Assembly: GCA_010909725.1 (NCBI GenBank)
Contig: JAACMV010000006.1
Location: 1-64,000 of the forward strand
DNA from: Picochlorum sp. 'celeri'
Taxonomy: Eukaryota; Chlorophyta; Trebouxiophyceae
DNA: 64,000 nt
Direction of reading: 5' to 3'
Below the pieces are notes generated by a model. That model did no database searches. It saw only the letters and a list, made by a program, of their open reading frames with translations, and was not told the DNA's origin. A program made the translations under genes and the position numbers. Of the stretch, positions 11,983 to 25,372 are shown one piece after another (the first letter of the stretch is position 1; every line of letters begins with the position of its first letter).

Positions 11983-12912
11983 ACTCAGTGATACTATTGA
12001 TCATGCAATACATGCCACAAACCGTCGTGGGGTGAAAACTGAGCATAATCCTCTCATGACTGGTCCTAAATGTGGGGTTCCATCGAACGTAGGCGTCGTA
12101 AATTTATGCGATCTCATAGGAATCACTGCACTGGGTGGCAACAAGTCATCCGCGCGTGTGGAACAACTGATACGCATGTTTCTCTCTGGGTCATGCACCC
12201 ATTTTCGGGTAACCAAGGCTCTTTTACGCGATTTTGATGTAATTCTAGTCGGTTACAAAAGTGATGAAAGATAGTGAGATGGCCACTTTCACGGAAACCA
12301 TGAAAATAAAACCATGAATATTGGTGGACTACAAATCCGAAGGCAATTCTAAACTAGCACCCACGCCAGGATGAATTCACTGCCTCATGATCCTATCTTG
12401 ATCATCGTGATCTACAGAAGAATAGAGTGGATTTCTTTTTTTTGTAAAAATCGCGTAGAAAGAGCACTCCAAAAATGCCAGGCGGACGGGGAAGAATGCT
12501 GGAAATGATATTTTCCATGGCACGAGGACCTCTGCATCGGTGTGGCACTGCCGTGCCAGGCAGCTGCCTGATAGAGCAGCCCATCTGTCTTGGTGTAGAG
12601 GGGCAGACTGGCTCCTGGAGTGGGTGCACTGCTTCTAGCAGCTTCCTCCTTCCTCTGGACCTGAAGTTCTAAACTTGTTAATGGGTGATCACGGGGTTGA
12701 ACGATGGCAATGAATCCCGGCTGCCTAGCGACAATGTCCAGTACCACCTTGTGAGATAGATATAGCATTCGATGATTGCCCATGGGCAATGGCCATCCAA
12801 GACGTGGCCCGGCCGGCCCATCACTTGGTACCTTCAACGCGTGTCCATCCCGATCTGTCTGATTATTATTGAAAACTAGCAAAATTTGCACACGTATAAG
12901 GTTCTATAAAAG
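11983..12912. other. Intergenic region, possible alternative 3' exon
   Basis: The open frame ending at 12274 could be an alternative last exon of the EEP-like gene. A minus-strand frame (12891-12412) has no ATG near its start and no recognised domain. Otherwise I see nothing firm between the EEP-like gene and GAPDH. Confidence 0.4.
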
Positions 12913-14286
<1,374 letters not shown>

Positions 14287-14502
14287 ATTTGATGGCTGTG
14301 TTTGCTTGCATGTCTCTTGCATATAAATGACTTCTTCCATGATGATATTTTTTGTTTCATCAATATGTAACAAAAAGACTTTTACAAGACCAGATGGTAG
14401 CTCAAACATTATTGATGAACACATTATTCATTGGAAATCATTTGCAACAGATAGCCTATTATTATTCGTCAGACAGGGTCCATACCTGTTAAGTTTTAGT
14501 TC

Positions 14503-16743
14503 TCAGCAGGATGTATACACCTTGGTTGAACTAATACTGAGTTCGGTAGCGTCTGCTTTCGTATCCTGATTAGCTGTCAGAGCTTGTGAGTGCCCACTGC
14601 CACCATTGGGGCCACTATCTAGAAAAACTGACATTTCCTTGAGTTCTTTGACGATTTCTGCAAACGAGGGACGGTCATATGGATTTTGAGACCAGCATAA
14701 AGTCATCAGAGTCACATATGCATCAAAATATGTGCACTCTTTCCCAGCACTATCACGGACCTCCCAAAAGTTTGGAACAGGTGGTCTTGCGCCATCACGC
14801 ACCAATGTGACAATATCCCAGTCTTTCACATCTGGCCATGGTGTTGACCGAGTAAGCATCTCCCACATCACGATGCCAAATGCATACACATCGGACTCTT
14901 TCGAATATCCCTCCCCTCCAAGAGTTTCTGGCGCCAGCCACCTGGGATTGTGGGCAGTGCCAAGACTACTTCCAGTTGTTCCTTCCACCAAACTGCTCAA
15001 ATTGAAATCACAAATTTTCACACGATAGTCCGCATCAACTAAAATATTGCTGCTTTTAAGATCACAGTGGACGATTGGCTTGGATCTAGAGTGAAGATAC
15101 AGTATTCCAGTTGCTGCATCAGTCATCATTTTCAAACACATCTCCCACGTTGGCAGAAACTTGTCCTCTACTCTGGCAGATTTAAGCAGATTGCATAGAC
15201 TTCCCCTTTCACAGAATTCTGACACAATACAGGAAGGTTCTGAGCATATTCCTATAAATTGTACAATGTTTGGATGCCGCAGTGATGATAAGATGTCTGC
15301 TTCAATTTCCAGCATGGATATTGTTGTTTCCTCGTTGTTCTCCTCGCTTTGTGACTCTAGCGCAACAGTAGATGAATCAGGATTCCAATTCTTCAGAAAT
15401 TTCACAGCAACAGGTGTCTCATTCCATACTGCTCTGTAAACCTTGCCAAATGCCCCCTGACCGATGCAGTCACAGATATCCATCGTGGAAAAGTCTATGT
15501 TGTATTCTGTTATCGTTGAACTTGATTCTTTCCTTGTTGATAAATCTCTTAGTAATACTTCTCTGTCTTCCATGTGAGGATAACTAGGTTTTTTATATAT
15601 CGACGAATGATCTGAGTCTTTCACTTTCCTACTCTCCTTGTTCTCTGAAACGACCTCCCTGGTCATTGAAATTGCCATTGGGCCAAGAGAAGCAGCAGCG
15701 GCAGTAGCCATGGGACCCATTGAATAAGTCGATACTTTATTTGTACCACTGTTGTTGGAAGAAAATCCTGGTTTCCATGAAGCCCCATGCTTGAGAATAT
15801 CTGATGTTGAGAGCACATTTTCATTTCTTGGTGCTTCTAATCTTCCTCTAGTATTCTCAGACATGTTGGCACTGTGGTTAGAACCTAGCTTGGTTCCAGA
15901 TCCTTTATATCGTTGTGTGGATGGACGCTGACTAATATCAGCCCGCGACCTCGACTGCATTCTACTTCTTCTTCCTGCTTCTACATCACCGCTGGAATCT
16001 GCAACGCCCCGTCTGCGGGACCCAGAGTACCAGCAGAATATCACGAGAGACGAAACAACTATTATCCCACCAACACTACATGCGACAGCAATAATGATTG
16101 CCGTGGTCCTGCTTGTTCCACTTCCTTCTGTCGAGTTCTCAGGGGATCCTTGGACATCTCCGGTATCAGGCACAAATATTGTGTTGGCTGGAGGGGCTGC
16201 AACGCCAATTGGCTCTACGATATCATTTGTATCAGGCACTGGAGGCGGTTCCTCAGTCTTTGGAGAGGGAGGCGGTGAGAGCACCAATGGAAATGGAGGA
16301 GGAGGAGAAGGAGGTGGTGGAGACAGTGCTGGTGAGACGGGTATGAAAATTGGCTGTGGCTCTGGTGGCTGCGGTGCCGCTATACTATCATCTATTGGAG
16401 TAAATGGAGGACTATCGCCCACAGGCTGTACATCGTACTCGTACTCTATTGGTATGATTGTCGGCTTGCTACCCTCCTGAGGACCTGGCTCGGAAGGTGC
16501 CGCTGGGGGACTGTCATTCGAGTCATTCCCCCCTCCAAATCCTACAGATATACATTAAATGTGTTTACAATGCTAATAAATTGCACAGCTCCGCGATGTG
16601 ACCACATCAAGCCCCATTTACAGTCCAACCAACCTACCTCCGAAGAAGAAGTCAACCACGTCGTCCAGGAAGCCTGCAGACGCGTTCCTTGCGCACAACA
16701 ATAATATGCAGCAAAGGAGCAATCTTTTTATCAGACCTCTCAT
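14503..16743 (-). CDS. Receptor-like TKL-family protein kinase
   Basis: Exons 16743-16638 and 16541-14503 (96-nt intron), 714 aa. Exon 1 encodes a signal peptide (MRGLIKRLLLCCILLL, then ASA). A Pro-rich ectodomain follows, then a membrane segment (about 182-206) and a basic juxtamembrane stretch. The kinase domain starts near residue 385: Gly loop GQGAFGKV (about 396-403), VAVK lysine (416), HCDLKSSN catalytic loop (527-534) and a WLAPE segment. Domain content matches tyrosine-kinase-like Ser/Thr kinases of plants and algae. The HRD motif reads HCD and DFG reads DFN. Similar variants are common in green-algal TKLs as far as I recall, so activity is likely but not assured. The short Pro-rich ectodomain suggests a cell-wall-facing sensor; the ligand is unknown. 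Confidence 0.88.
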
Positions 16744-16961
16744 ACTTTTCCAATTTTGGGTCTCACTCGAGCGTAAAACCCCACCCACACTTTCACGACC
16801 TCAACAGATGGCTAGGATCACAGCACACTGAGCACAGCAGTTGTGGATATCAACCAACTACTTGCAGGCACTCCAAGTGTCCTGTCATCGATTGAAACGA
16901 TTACCACTTGTGTTTACATGGTGAGTATGCATCCAATTATGTATATAATATCATCATATTG

Positions 16962-18002
16962 TTATCCAGTCTGCTGACTCTTTCTTGACACTGTTCTTGC
17001 TTGGAACCCAGCCTTGATTGCAGACACAGTCCTTGATGCACCACATTGCTGACACCTCAAAAACATGATTCTACTAGATGAATCCCTATCCAAAAGGGTA
17101 TCCGGAGATTTGCAACTATTGCAGAGCACATACTCGTTCATATATCTCCTCAAGCACCCCTCAAATGCTTTGGGCAGGAATCTGCCCTTCAAAATCAACC
17201 GCTGCTGCCCATCCAAGGACCCAGATGTACCCAACTCTGCCAAAAGATACGCCTGTAGATGCTCAGGATTTCTATTCATACTTCGTGCCAAATCCATGAA
17301 ATTCGAAAAGACAGTCTTCTTCGTCCCCTCCCTAGCAACCTGGGGAGGCTTGAGCGTTGTCCTCCGCCTCTCACCAGTCAACTCTGGATTATTCTCCTTC
17401 AATATTCCAAACACCCGATCTAACAACTCCTCATACTTGTAATCTCTATCCGACCCATCCCATGGAAGCCCCCCAGAAGACTTTCCCTGCTCCCCAGAAG
17501 CACCACCCTCTGGGCCAAATTCCTCATCTGTCCTCGTCTTTGACTTTTTCTTCTTCTTCTTCTTCCCCAGACTAAGATTCAAATCATCAAGCCCCAAGTC
17601 ATCGTCTCCTTCCTTGACGTCATCAGCAAACTTGATGGATTTCTTCTTCTTCTTCTTCTTACCAAACTCGAGAGATGCACCCACATCAACCTCCTCTTCC
17701 TCAGCTGCTTTCTGAGAATCATCCAGTCCCTTCTCATCCTCATTATTATTGTTAACTGCATGGTAAAATGTAATAATAATAAAATTGCCTAAAGAACTCC
17801 ACGGGTCTCTTCCCAGACTCCAAATTTGACAAATACGTACCCGTCAACTCTGCAACCTTGTCTGCAACCTGTTCCACTTCCTGCACAGATATAACATGTC
17901 AAGAAAATAGTATTCAATTGACTAATAATACCAACAACACAAGAGCAGATTCAGCATAAGAAAGAAGGAGAATTTCTGACCGACATGAGAACGCACCGCC
18001 AT
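16962..18002 (-). CDS. EIF2S2: Translation initiation factor eIF2 subunit beta
   Basis: Exons 18002-17997 (only ATG GCG), 17880-17841 (40 nt) and 17755-16962; 279 aa. The N-terminal half has two runs of seven lysines within an acidic context (animal and yeast proteins have three K-boxes, used to bind eIF5 and eIF2B-epsilon). The C-terminal domain carries the conserved core and a C2-C2 zinc ribbon (CNSC and CQQC). The protein is part of the eIF2 ternary complex that brings initiator Met-tRNA to the 40S ribosome. Exon 1 was placed because it gives an in-frame ATG with a GTGCGT donor and leads into the EVEQVADKV exon. Having one K-box fewer is the only oddity. Confidence 0.93.
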
Positions 18003-18360
18003 CCTACTCAAGCACTTTGAACAGACTCAAATGTATTCGTGAAGACCGATAACAGGGCCTTGAATAGATATTGTGTGTAATAAGACTATCCAGGTATACT
18101 AATATCGAATATACACTATATATTACGAGTATGGCAGTCCTATTCATTCCCATATTCCAGAGCTATTGTTGATCTATTAATCAGCATAGGTCCGATGAAG
18201 CGCATCCATTGATGGGTCTCTTGAGCATAAGACACAGGAGGAAGACGACGATTGTCAAAGACCATCTGTCTCTACTAGAGAATCATAATAGAGACAATGA
18301 GTGCCCCTATGTGCATGAGTGAACTTTAATAACATCTAAAACACCCAAGGAATATGACAA
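18003..18360. promoter_or_regulatory. Shared upstream region of eIF2-beta and UGGT
   Basis: These 358 bp lie between the divergent starts of eIF2-beta (minus) and UGGT (plus), so they must hold both promoters and 5' leaders. I see no clear TATA box or other named element. Confidence 0.4.
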
Positions 18361-21300
18361 ATGGCTGATCAACACCTCGATTGTGGCAGATCAATGCCAA
18401 TGAGCAGGATGAGGATGAGCTCAACATGTCCCATGGCCTTGGTGGTGTTGCTGCTTACTCTTCTCTTGGTGGTTGTGGATGCATCATCAGGATCCAAGGG
18501 AGTGGTTGTGGATCTGCAGGCTTCATGGGGATCTACATCACTGCTGCACGAGGCTGCAGAGTTTCTGGTAGGTGATGTACTTGGTATTATTGTCTTGCAC
18601 CCTGAAGCATTCTTTGGCTTTGAGATCTCATCCGAGTGTATAGATATGAATTAATGGTACATATGTATATGCAGGGCGATGGCTCAGGGGCGGATGGATT
18701 CTTCGACGTTGTTCGAGAGTGGAGGAGGAGGAGGACAAGTGCTGCTCACCAGCGAGGAACATCATCTTGCTCCGGTGCAGGTGATACACTGGATGGTGCC
18801 TGCTGCTCTTCCATGCTGCAAGAATGTCTCGGTGACATACTTTCTCATGGTCAGATGTATCACATGAGCATGGTGGCCCTTGCCTCCAGGCAGTATTCTC
18901 CCAGACTGGAGACCTTTCGGCAGTTGTCAGAGGGGTGGTTTGGTCCAGACAAGGCGTGCTGCTGGGTGGTCGTGAATGGGAAAACTGCAATTGCAACTGT
19001 GGATGAACTAGAAAAGAGTATTGATCTTGCATTGGAACATGGCAGTGAGACAAAGGAAAAGGTTCTGGACATTGATCATGTGTTCAGCAAAAGGGATGGC
19101 AAGGCTACTGTGACATTGTACGGCCCGCTGGATTCAGCATGTTCTCACACAATGCATGATTACATTGTGGATACTATTCTTGGCAAGAAACGTGGAGACG
19201 TATCGTACCTGTGGAGGCCTATTCCATACAGTGGTGTTGCTTGCCAAGAAGAGTTTTCATGCAGTCAGCTGGGAACGGACAAAAACATGTCCATTCCTGG
19301 ATACGGGGTGGATTTAGCGATAAAAAATATGGAGTACAATGCGAGAGATTCCTCGGAAGAAAAGGACTCCTCGGGTGGTTTGGACTCTTCACAGTCCACA
19401 CCTGGGTTTGACATGCAAACGTTGGTTGAGAGGTATCCCGAACATAGGATGGAACTGGAATCATTCGCGTCCCATCTGAGCAAATCATCGTCACAGAAAG
19501 AAAGCAGTGGTATAAAAGTGTGGGATTTGAATGATATTGGAATCCAGACTGTGGAAAAGGTCTTTAATGCCAAAGATGGGCTCTCTGTGCTTCGGGATGT
19601 CGCACAGAATTTTCCCAGCCTGGTTGAGATGATATCCAAGGTGCCCGTATCCAAAGATACGAGAAAACAGATGAAATCACTATCATCACATCTAGCTCCA
19701 GATGCAGAGGCATTATTTGTCAACGGATTGTCAATTTCTTTGGGTGATTTGAACTGGCATGCAATACTGGATGTGCTCCGCAGTGAATCTGAGTTTCTGC
19801 TCAAGCTGCACTCATTAGGCATCACTTCTGGAAATATCCCAAAAATTATTAAATTGAGAAATGGACACGGGGGGCAGGAGGATGAAGGACGAGGAGAGAG
19901 TTTCCGATTGGACTTTCAGCCAGAGAATCATGTCTTCTGGATGAGCAACGTCGAAGAGGATGAATCCTTCGAAGGTTTACCATCACGATTGAGCAACTTA
20001 CTACAACCTGCATTTATGGGGCAAGCTCCAGCAGTGAGGAGGAATATTTTTACCGCATTTTTCGTGGTGGATGTGGGCAGCAGGGGTGGTGCCATGTCAC
20101 TCTTGACTGCAAAAGGCCTTCTAGACCAAGGTCTTCCCGTAAGAATTGGCATTATTCCGGTGGGACACAAGGATAATGTAGAGGACAAGTCTCAGGATCT
20201 TACAAATATATTCACGGCTCTAGGATTGAATATGGGAGATCGTCAAGCATGCAGTCTGTTTGCTGCTTCGGCAGCAGCTATGGCGCAGAAAGGTTGGGAT
20301 ATGGAAGAGAATTACCCAGAAGCGATGTATAATGCTCTTATGAAGCAGTTAAAGCCAAAGTGGAAGAGTATATCGGATAAATTTGATGGTATTGCGCCAA
20401 AGGCTTTTGCAGGCTTCGTGAGAGAATCCAAGAATGCCGTAGCAGAATCTGTGGCATCCTTCTTGAAAGAGGCGAACGCGCAAGTCAAGGGGCTTGGGAT
20501 CCAAGATTTCCCTGAGGCAGGGGGCATTCTGATCTTGAATGGGGCACTGCATCATGTTGATTCGGCTCCAATGTGGCGCCCCGTGTTGATCAATGCCTGG
20601 CAGGCTGAAGTTGCTTCAATTCAACGGCTGGTCTATGAGAATCGATTATCTGATTCGTCTACGGATTTATTAGGCGACATACTTTTGATACATGGCGCTA
20701 TTCCTCGATTTAATTCGAGGATATTATCAAAACCCTCATTGCTTGGAGATGGCGAGGCAGACAACAATCCCCAGCGAGCTATTGACTTTGCCAATGTGTC
20801 AAGCACCTTGGATCTCATTGAGAGTATGGAACTAGCCTATTTCAGCCAAATGGCTCTCGTGAATGACAAGATTCAGAACTTCCCGATAACGCACTGGGTC
20901 ATTGTGAATCCATCAGCTGATGCTGGACGAGCACTGATGTCTGAAGCCCTGTCACATGAGTTTGCTGATTCCAGAATAGGTATCGTGGCCAATCTGGAGG
21001 ACCCATCTTGCTCGAATGACACAGTTTCAGAACTTGATGCTTTCTTGCTAGGGTTATCCCTCGGTCGTCCAGAGAAAGCCTCCGAAGCAGATTACTTTGA
21101 CATGTTGGCCTCGATATCTTCGGCATCAGCTGAGAATCTTGCGAATGGTAGATTGGCAGGTATAATCCCAGAAGGGGTTTTCCCAAACCCGGAAAGTCTA
21201 AACAACTTTTTGAAGGACGTAAGGCGATCAAAATATCTTGAAAAACATTGTCGATTCGTCAGAGACCATTTGGGCCTGCCCAAGGGCATTTCTGGTGTCC

Positions 21301-23556
21301 TAACCAATGGCAGATTTTTGGAACAAAGGTTTGCTGGGGATATTGTCGCAAAAGACTTTCGAATCCTTGATCAGGTTGCAGAGACCAAATTTTTCGCGAC
21401 CAGAAAGCTATTGAATATTTTGAAATCGACCTTGCATGCAGATGGTAGACTCAGCACTATTGCTGCTCTGTCATCGAGTGTCATCATGGCCCATACATCT
21501 GGAAAGGTGCGTTTGTATATGTATCAAGGTCTCCGGTGATTTGAAAACTAAAAGTCTTGTGTGTATGTTGTCATACAGGATGCATCACAGTCATCCCAAG
21601 TGCTGGAGCTGTTTGATAGGACGGCTGACAACATCAAAGTTGTTGAGAGGTCACTATTCGAATTCGATACTGCTCCATTGCAGGTGCAGGCAATCTTTGA
21701 TCCACTCAGTAAGGCATCTCAGCAAATATCTCCAATTCTCGTGTATTTGAAAGAATCCCTGCATGCGAATATTGAAGTCATTTTGCACCCGAAACAAGGC
21801 TACTCAGATTTGCCTCTGAAGAATTATTACAGATATGTCATGCCCAGTACTCATAGTATCAGCTCAGACAATTCTCCCAAGGCCATATTTTCGTCGTTGC
21901 CCCTCCATGATACTTTGACGCTAGGCATGGATGTTCCAGAAATGTGGTTGGTCAGTCCCGTGCACTGCAAGCATGATTTGGACAATATTCAGTTGGCCAG
22001 TCTCCCAGCAACAGAAAAGAACCTTGTTGCTACTTTTAAATTAGAGTCAATCCTCGTAACAGGGATGTGCGTGGATTTTTCTGCGTTAGAAAGTGGTAGA
22101 AATGCTCAGATACATCCACGAGGAGTCCAACTGACTCTTGGAACGCCTGAGAAGCCTGCAAAATCTGACACGCTGGTGATGAGTAATCTGGGCTATTTCC
22201 AACTCAAAGCAAGCCCAGGTATCTGGGACTTGCGTCTGGCTCCAGGGAGATCAGAGGAAATATACAACATCAAGAAAGTAACAGGAAGATCTGAATTCTC
22301 TCTGATGACAAGCTCAGCGGCCATGAGGGATAATGCAGCAATCATACCAGTGGCATCGTTTTCTGGAGAGCATCTGCTGCTTCTGCTACGCCCAAACAAG
22401 GGACACGAGGGAGAAGATGTCCTAGATGTCAAGGGTAGTCACTCAGTGTCTGCAGGAAATCAAGATGATAGAATACATGTTTTCACTGTGGCTTCTGGTC
22501 ATATGTACGAGCGATTGCAGAAAATAATGATACTCTCAGCCATCAAGAGATCCAGCAGGCGAATCAAATTTTGGTTCATTGAAAACTACATGAGCCCTCA
22601 AATGAAGGATTTTGTACCACACATGGCTCGCCAGTATGGCTTTGATTACGAGTGCGTTTTTTAATGTGTGAACCATCTTTCCTGGTGTATGTATATTATA
22701 CACATCAGATAGTGGATGGCTAGTGATGATGATCCGTGTGCTCCGCCTCACATTTTATTCCCATGTATGCAGGTTTGTGACATACAAATGGCCAACATGG
22801 CTCCACAAGCAGTCTGAGAAACAGCGCATCATATGGGCCTACAAAATCTTATTCTTAGACGTCTTGTTTCCGCTTGGACTGAAAAAGGTCATCTTTTGCG
22901 ACTCTGATCAAGTGATCAGGACAGATTTGGCAGAGCTCTGGGACTACAACCTCCATGGAGCTCCCTATGGATATACGCCGTTCTGCGACAATAACAAGGA
23001 CATGGACGGCTTTAGATTCTGGAAGCAAGGATTCTGGGAAAATCATCTCCAGGGAAAGCCATACCACATCTCAGCTCTCTATGTCGTCGACTTGGAGAGA
23101 TTCAGGTCCATGGCAGCAGGCGATCAATTGAGAGTCATCTATGACCAGCTCTCCAAGGACCCCAACTCGCTATCAAACCTGGACCAGGACCTTCCAAACT
23201 TTGCCCAGCACCAAGTGCCCATCGCCAGCCTCCCTCAAGAGTGGCTTTGGTGTGAAACATGGTGTGGCAATGCAACTAGAACAAGAGCCAAGACAATTGA
23301 TCTCTGCAACAACCCATTAACCAAAGAACCAAAACTTCAGAGTGCCAGGCGCATCATCGCAGAGTGGCCAGATCTCAATAGAGAAGCTGAAGAGTTCACA
23401 GCGAGAGTAGATGCATACCTCGACGGAGCAATGACGGAAGAAGAGCTCTCTTCGTCTGACAGCAGTCGTTTCATGGTCAATCTCAAGCCCATGGTTGAAG
23501 GATCTTTCCCAATCAAAAACGAGGCCCATCCGAGAATAGATCATTCTGAATTATAA
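18361..23556 (+). CDS. UGGT: UDP-glucose:glycoprotein glucosyltransferase
   Basis: Exons 18361-18567, 18675-21506, 21579-22651 and 22773-23556; about 1631 aa, the usual family length. A hydrophobic signal segment ([14 protein letters not shown]) follows a 24-residue leader; a later ATG at 18433 is possible. The long folding-sensor region has the [11 protein letters not shown] and CCWVVVNG landmarks. The C-terminal GT24 domain shows [25 protein letters not shown], the DSDQ metal site and the NLDQDLPN motif. The protein ends in HSEL, an HDEL/KDEL-like ER retrieval signal. In the ER lumen it re-glucosylates misfolded N-glycoproteins so that calnexin/calreticulin bind them again. Introns 2 and 3 both start GTGCGT. 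Very secure. Confidence 0.95.
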
Positions 23557-23592
23557 TTATTGATATTGTGAATAGATTCAGAAGTAGACAAG

Positions 23593-24260
23593 ATGCTGAA
23601 CGTATCAGTCAGTCGCACGCAGCCCAGGTTGTCCAATTTGACAATTGGAGCAAACAAACGATGCCATTGCATCATCAGATGCTCCATCCAGGACCAAGGA
23701 AAACAGGCGAGTAAAAAGTCCGCTGGGATTCTCTCTGTGCTCGGCCTTGGGGCATTAAAAGCCAAGGCAACTCTGACAACCATGGCCCTTCGTGCCTGCC
23801 AGGATACAGATGCGGATGCTATTAATGCCCAAATCAAAGAGAATGTGAAATCATTGAGGATGCTGGCTCTTGTCATGCCATTCGCTGCGGTCAGTGGAAG
23901 CACAGATACGTTTTTTATCATTACAAAGGCTGTTGCGTCGTTTATCAAGGTGCGTGGGTCTGTCGGTCTTTCTTTTGCTAACAATGGCATCATCAGATAT
24001 AGAGGAATGTTCTGCAGTTGTATCTGTTGCTCTTGTTTGTGAGAGTGTTGCTGAGTTGGTTCCCTACGTTTACCTGGTGGGAGCAGCAGCCTTGGCTTGC
24101 TCTTAGACAGGTGACGGATCCGTACTTGAAATTGTTCTCTGGGTTGGTGCCACCGTTGTTGGGAACGATTGATCTGACTCCATTGTTCGGGTTCTTCATC
24201 TTGCAATTCTTGGGAGGTGCATTGGATGTTGCTGATGATGAGACGAGGTTCTGGAGTTGA
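23593..24260 (+). CDS. YGGT/YlmG-family plastid membrane protein
   Basis: Exons 23593-23949 and 24018-24260 (68-nt intron), 199 aa. The N-terminal ~50 residues are basic and Ser-rich, consistent with a plastid transit peptide. The C-terminal ~85 residues match the YGGT family: a hydrophobic LYLLLLFVRVLLSWFP segment, a TDPYLKLF motif and a second hydrophobic PLFGFFILQFL segment. In cyanobacteria and plants YlmG/YGGT proteins act in cell or plastid division and nucleoid distribution or in thylakoid complex assembly; which applies here is not visible. The stop of UGGT is only 36 bp upstream on the same strand, so the genes are tightly packed. Confidence 0.85.
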
Positions 24261-24394
24261 TATGGGGCAGTTTTACATCATATCCACAAAAGTGGAGTGA
24301 CTTGTTACATTAATTTATATTAATATTATGGTTGGAACATGTGTATGTTATATTACATCAACGAGAGAGAGAGATACACGTGATGTGTCATGAT

Positions 24395-25082
24395 TTACAG
24401 AATCGAGCCTCTCATTTCAGAGAGATCATTGGTCCGCTCATTTGCATTCATGAGCATTGTGATGGCCTTCTCCTGGTCCATTGGAGTGTTCTGGGTGGAA
24501 TCAGTATCTTCCCATACCACTCTGGAGGTTTGAGCTGGGGATTCTCGGACGAGATATCCAGCTACGCTGTCACGCCGAGAACAGAACCTTGGCAACTGAT
24601 TCTTTTTCCATTCCCCAGTCAAGTCATACGGTGTGAGCTTTCCAAGTTTGCAGCGCTCCTTGGAGGAGCTGTATGCAAATGTCTTGCACGATCCATTTTC
24701 AACACACTTATTGAAACATTCTGCAAGACTTTGAATGCCTCTGAACTTTTTGAATGTCCCACGATTTACAGTGTACCCATCGAAAACCACAGCAAGCCCA
24801 TCTGCGCGAGTGTCTCCACCCAAAAGTTCTGGATTGGTATTTTTCATTGTGACAGAGCACTTTTTACCCAGTGGTCGAGCCATGGCAAGGCCTGTTGATT
24901 GTCCTGCATGTTACCAATGCATGAATTCAGAAAGATGTTGACTGATGGAAAATACTCCCATCTTCTCATGCAGAAGGCGTGTTTGCATTCTTCCTCGACT
25001 ACATACCTGGTCTCATGTCAGAATTGGATGCCATCATGGCGAGCAATAATGCTCCGACGAGGGGCAGTTTCAAAAAAGTCAT
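24395..25082 (-). CDS. Small secreted PAN/Apple-like domain protein
   Basis: Exons 25082-25007 and 24903-24395, 194 aa. Exon 1 encodes a typical signal peptide (MTFLKLPLVGALLLAMM). The mature part contains a PAN-like Cys pattern: AECFNKCVENGSCKTFAYSS followed by a further Cys in a RCKLG segment. PAN/Apple folds bind carbohydrate or protein outside the cell. The C-terminal ~60 residues are hydrophilic and unassigned. It converges with the YGGT gene. No enzymatic domain is present; a cell-surface or wall-binding role is an inference. Confidence 0.7.
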
Positions 25083-25372
25083 GTTCAACAAAAAGACAGC
25101 AAGGCTCGATGAGTGAACTGTCAGGTATTATTTGATGCTTCTCAGACTTTTATCTCAATAAAGCACGATTTATTCATGTATTTTTATTGTTTTTTACTAC
25201 AAATACACTGTATATATTGTGTGTGTAGCGCGTACAATCAAGAGAGACACTGAGCTGCCACTCTGGGTTCCAAGTCACATTCTGCTGCATGTATACTTGA
25301 AGGTGGAATTGGCCCACACTCCTACAGAAGGTACCGTCCGGATTGCAAACATCCATTTAATCCAGAATAAAT

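Noticed and set aside
12412..12891. 159-codon minus-strand frame upstream of GAPDH
   Set aside because: It begins with GTG and lacks an early ATG; no domain. Likely non-coding.
12905..12911. TATAAAA as the GAPDH TATA box
   Set aside because: It lies two bases before the ATG, so it cannot direct a transcript that includes this start.
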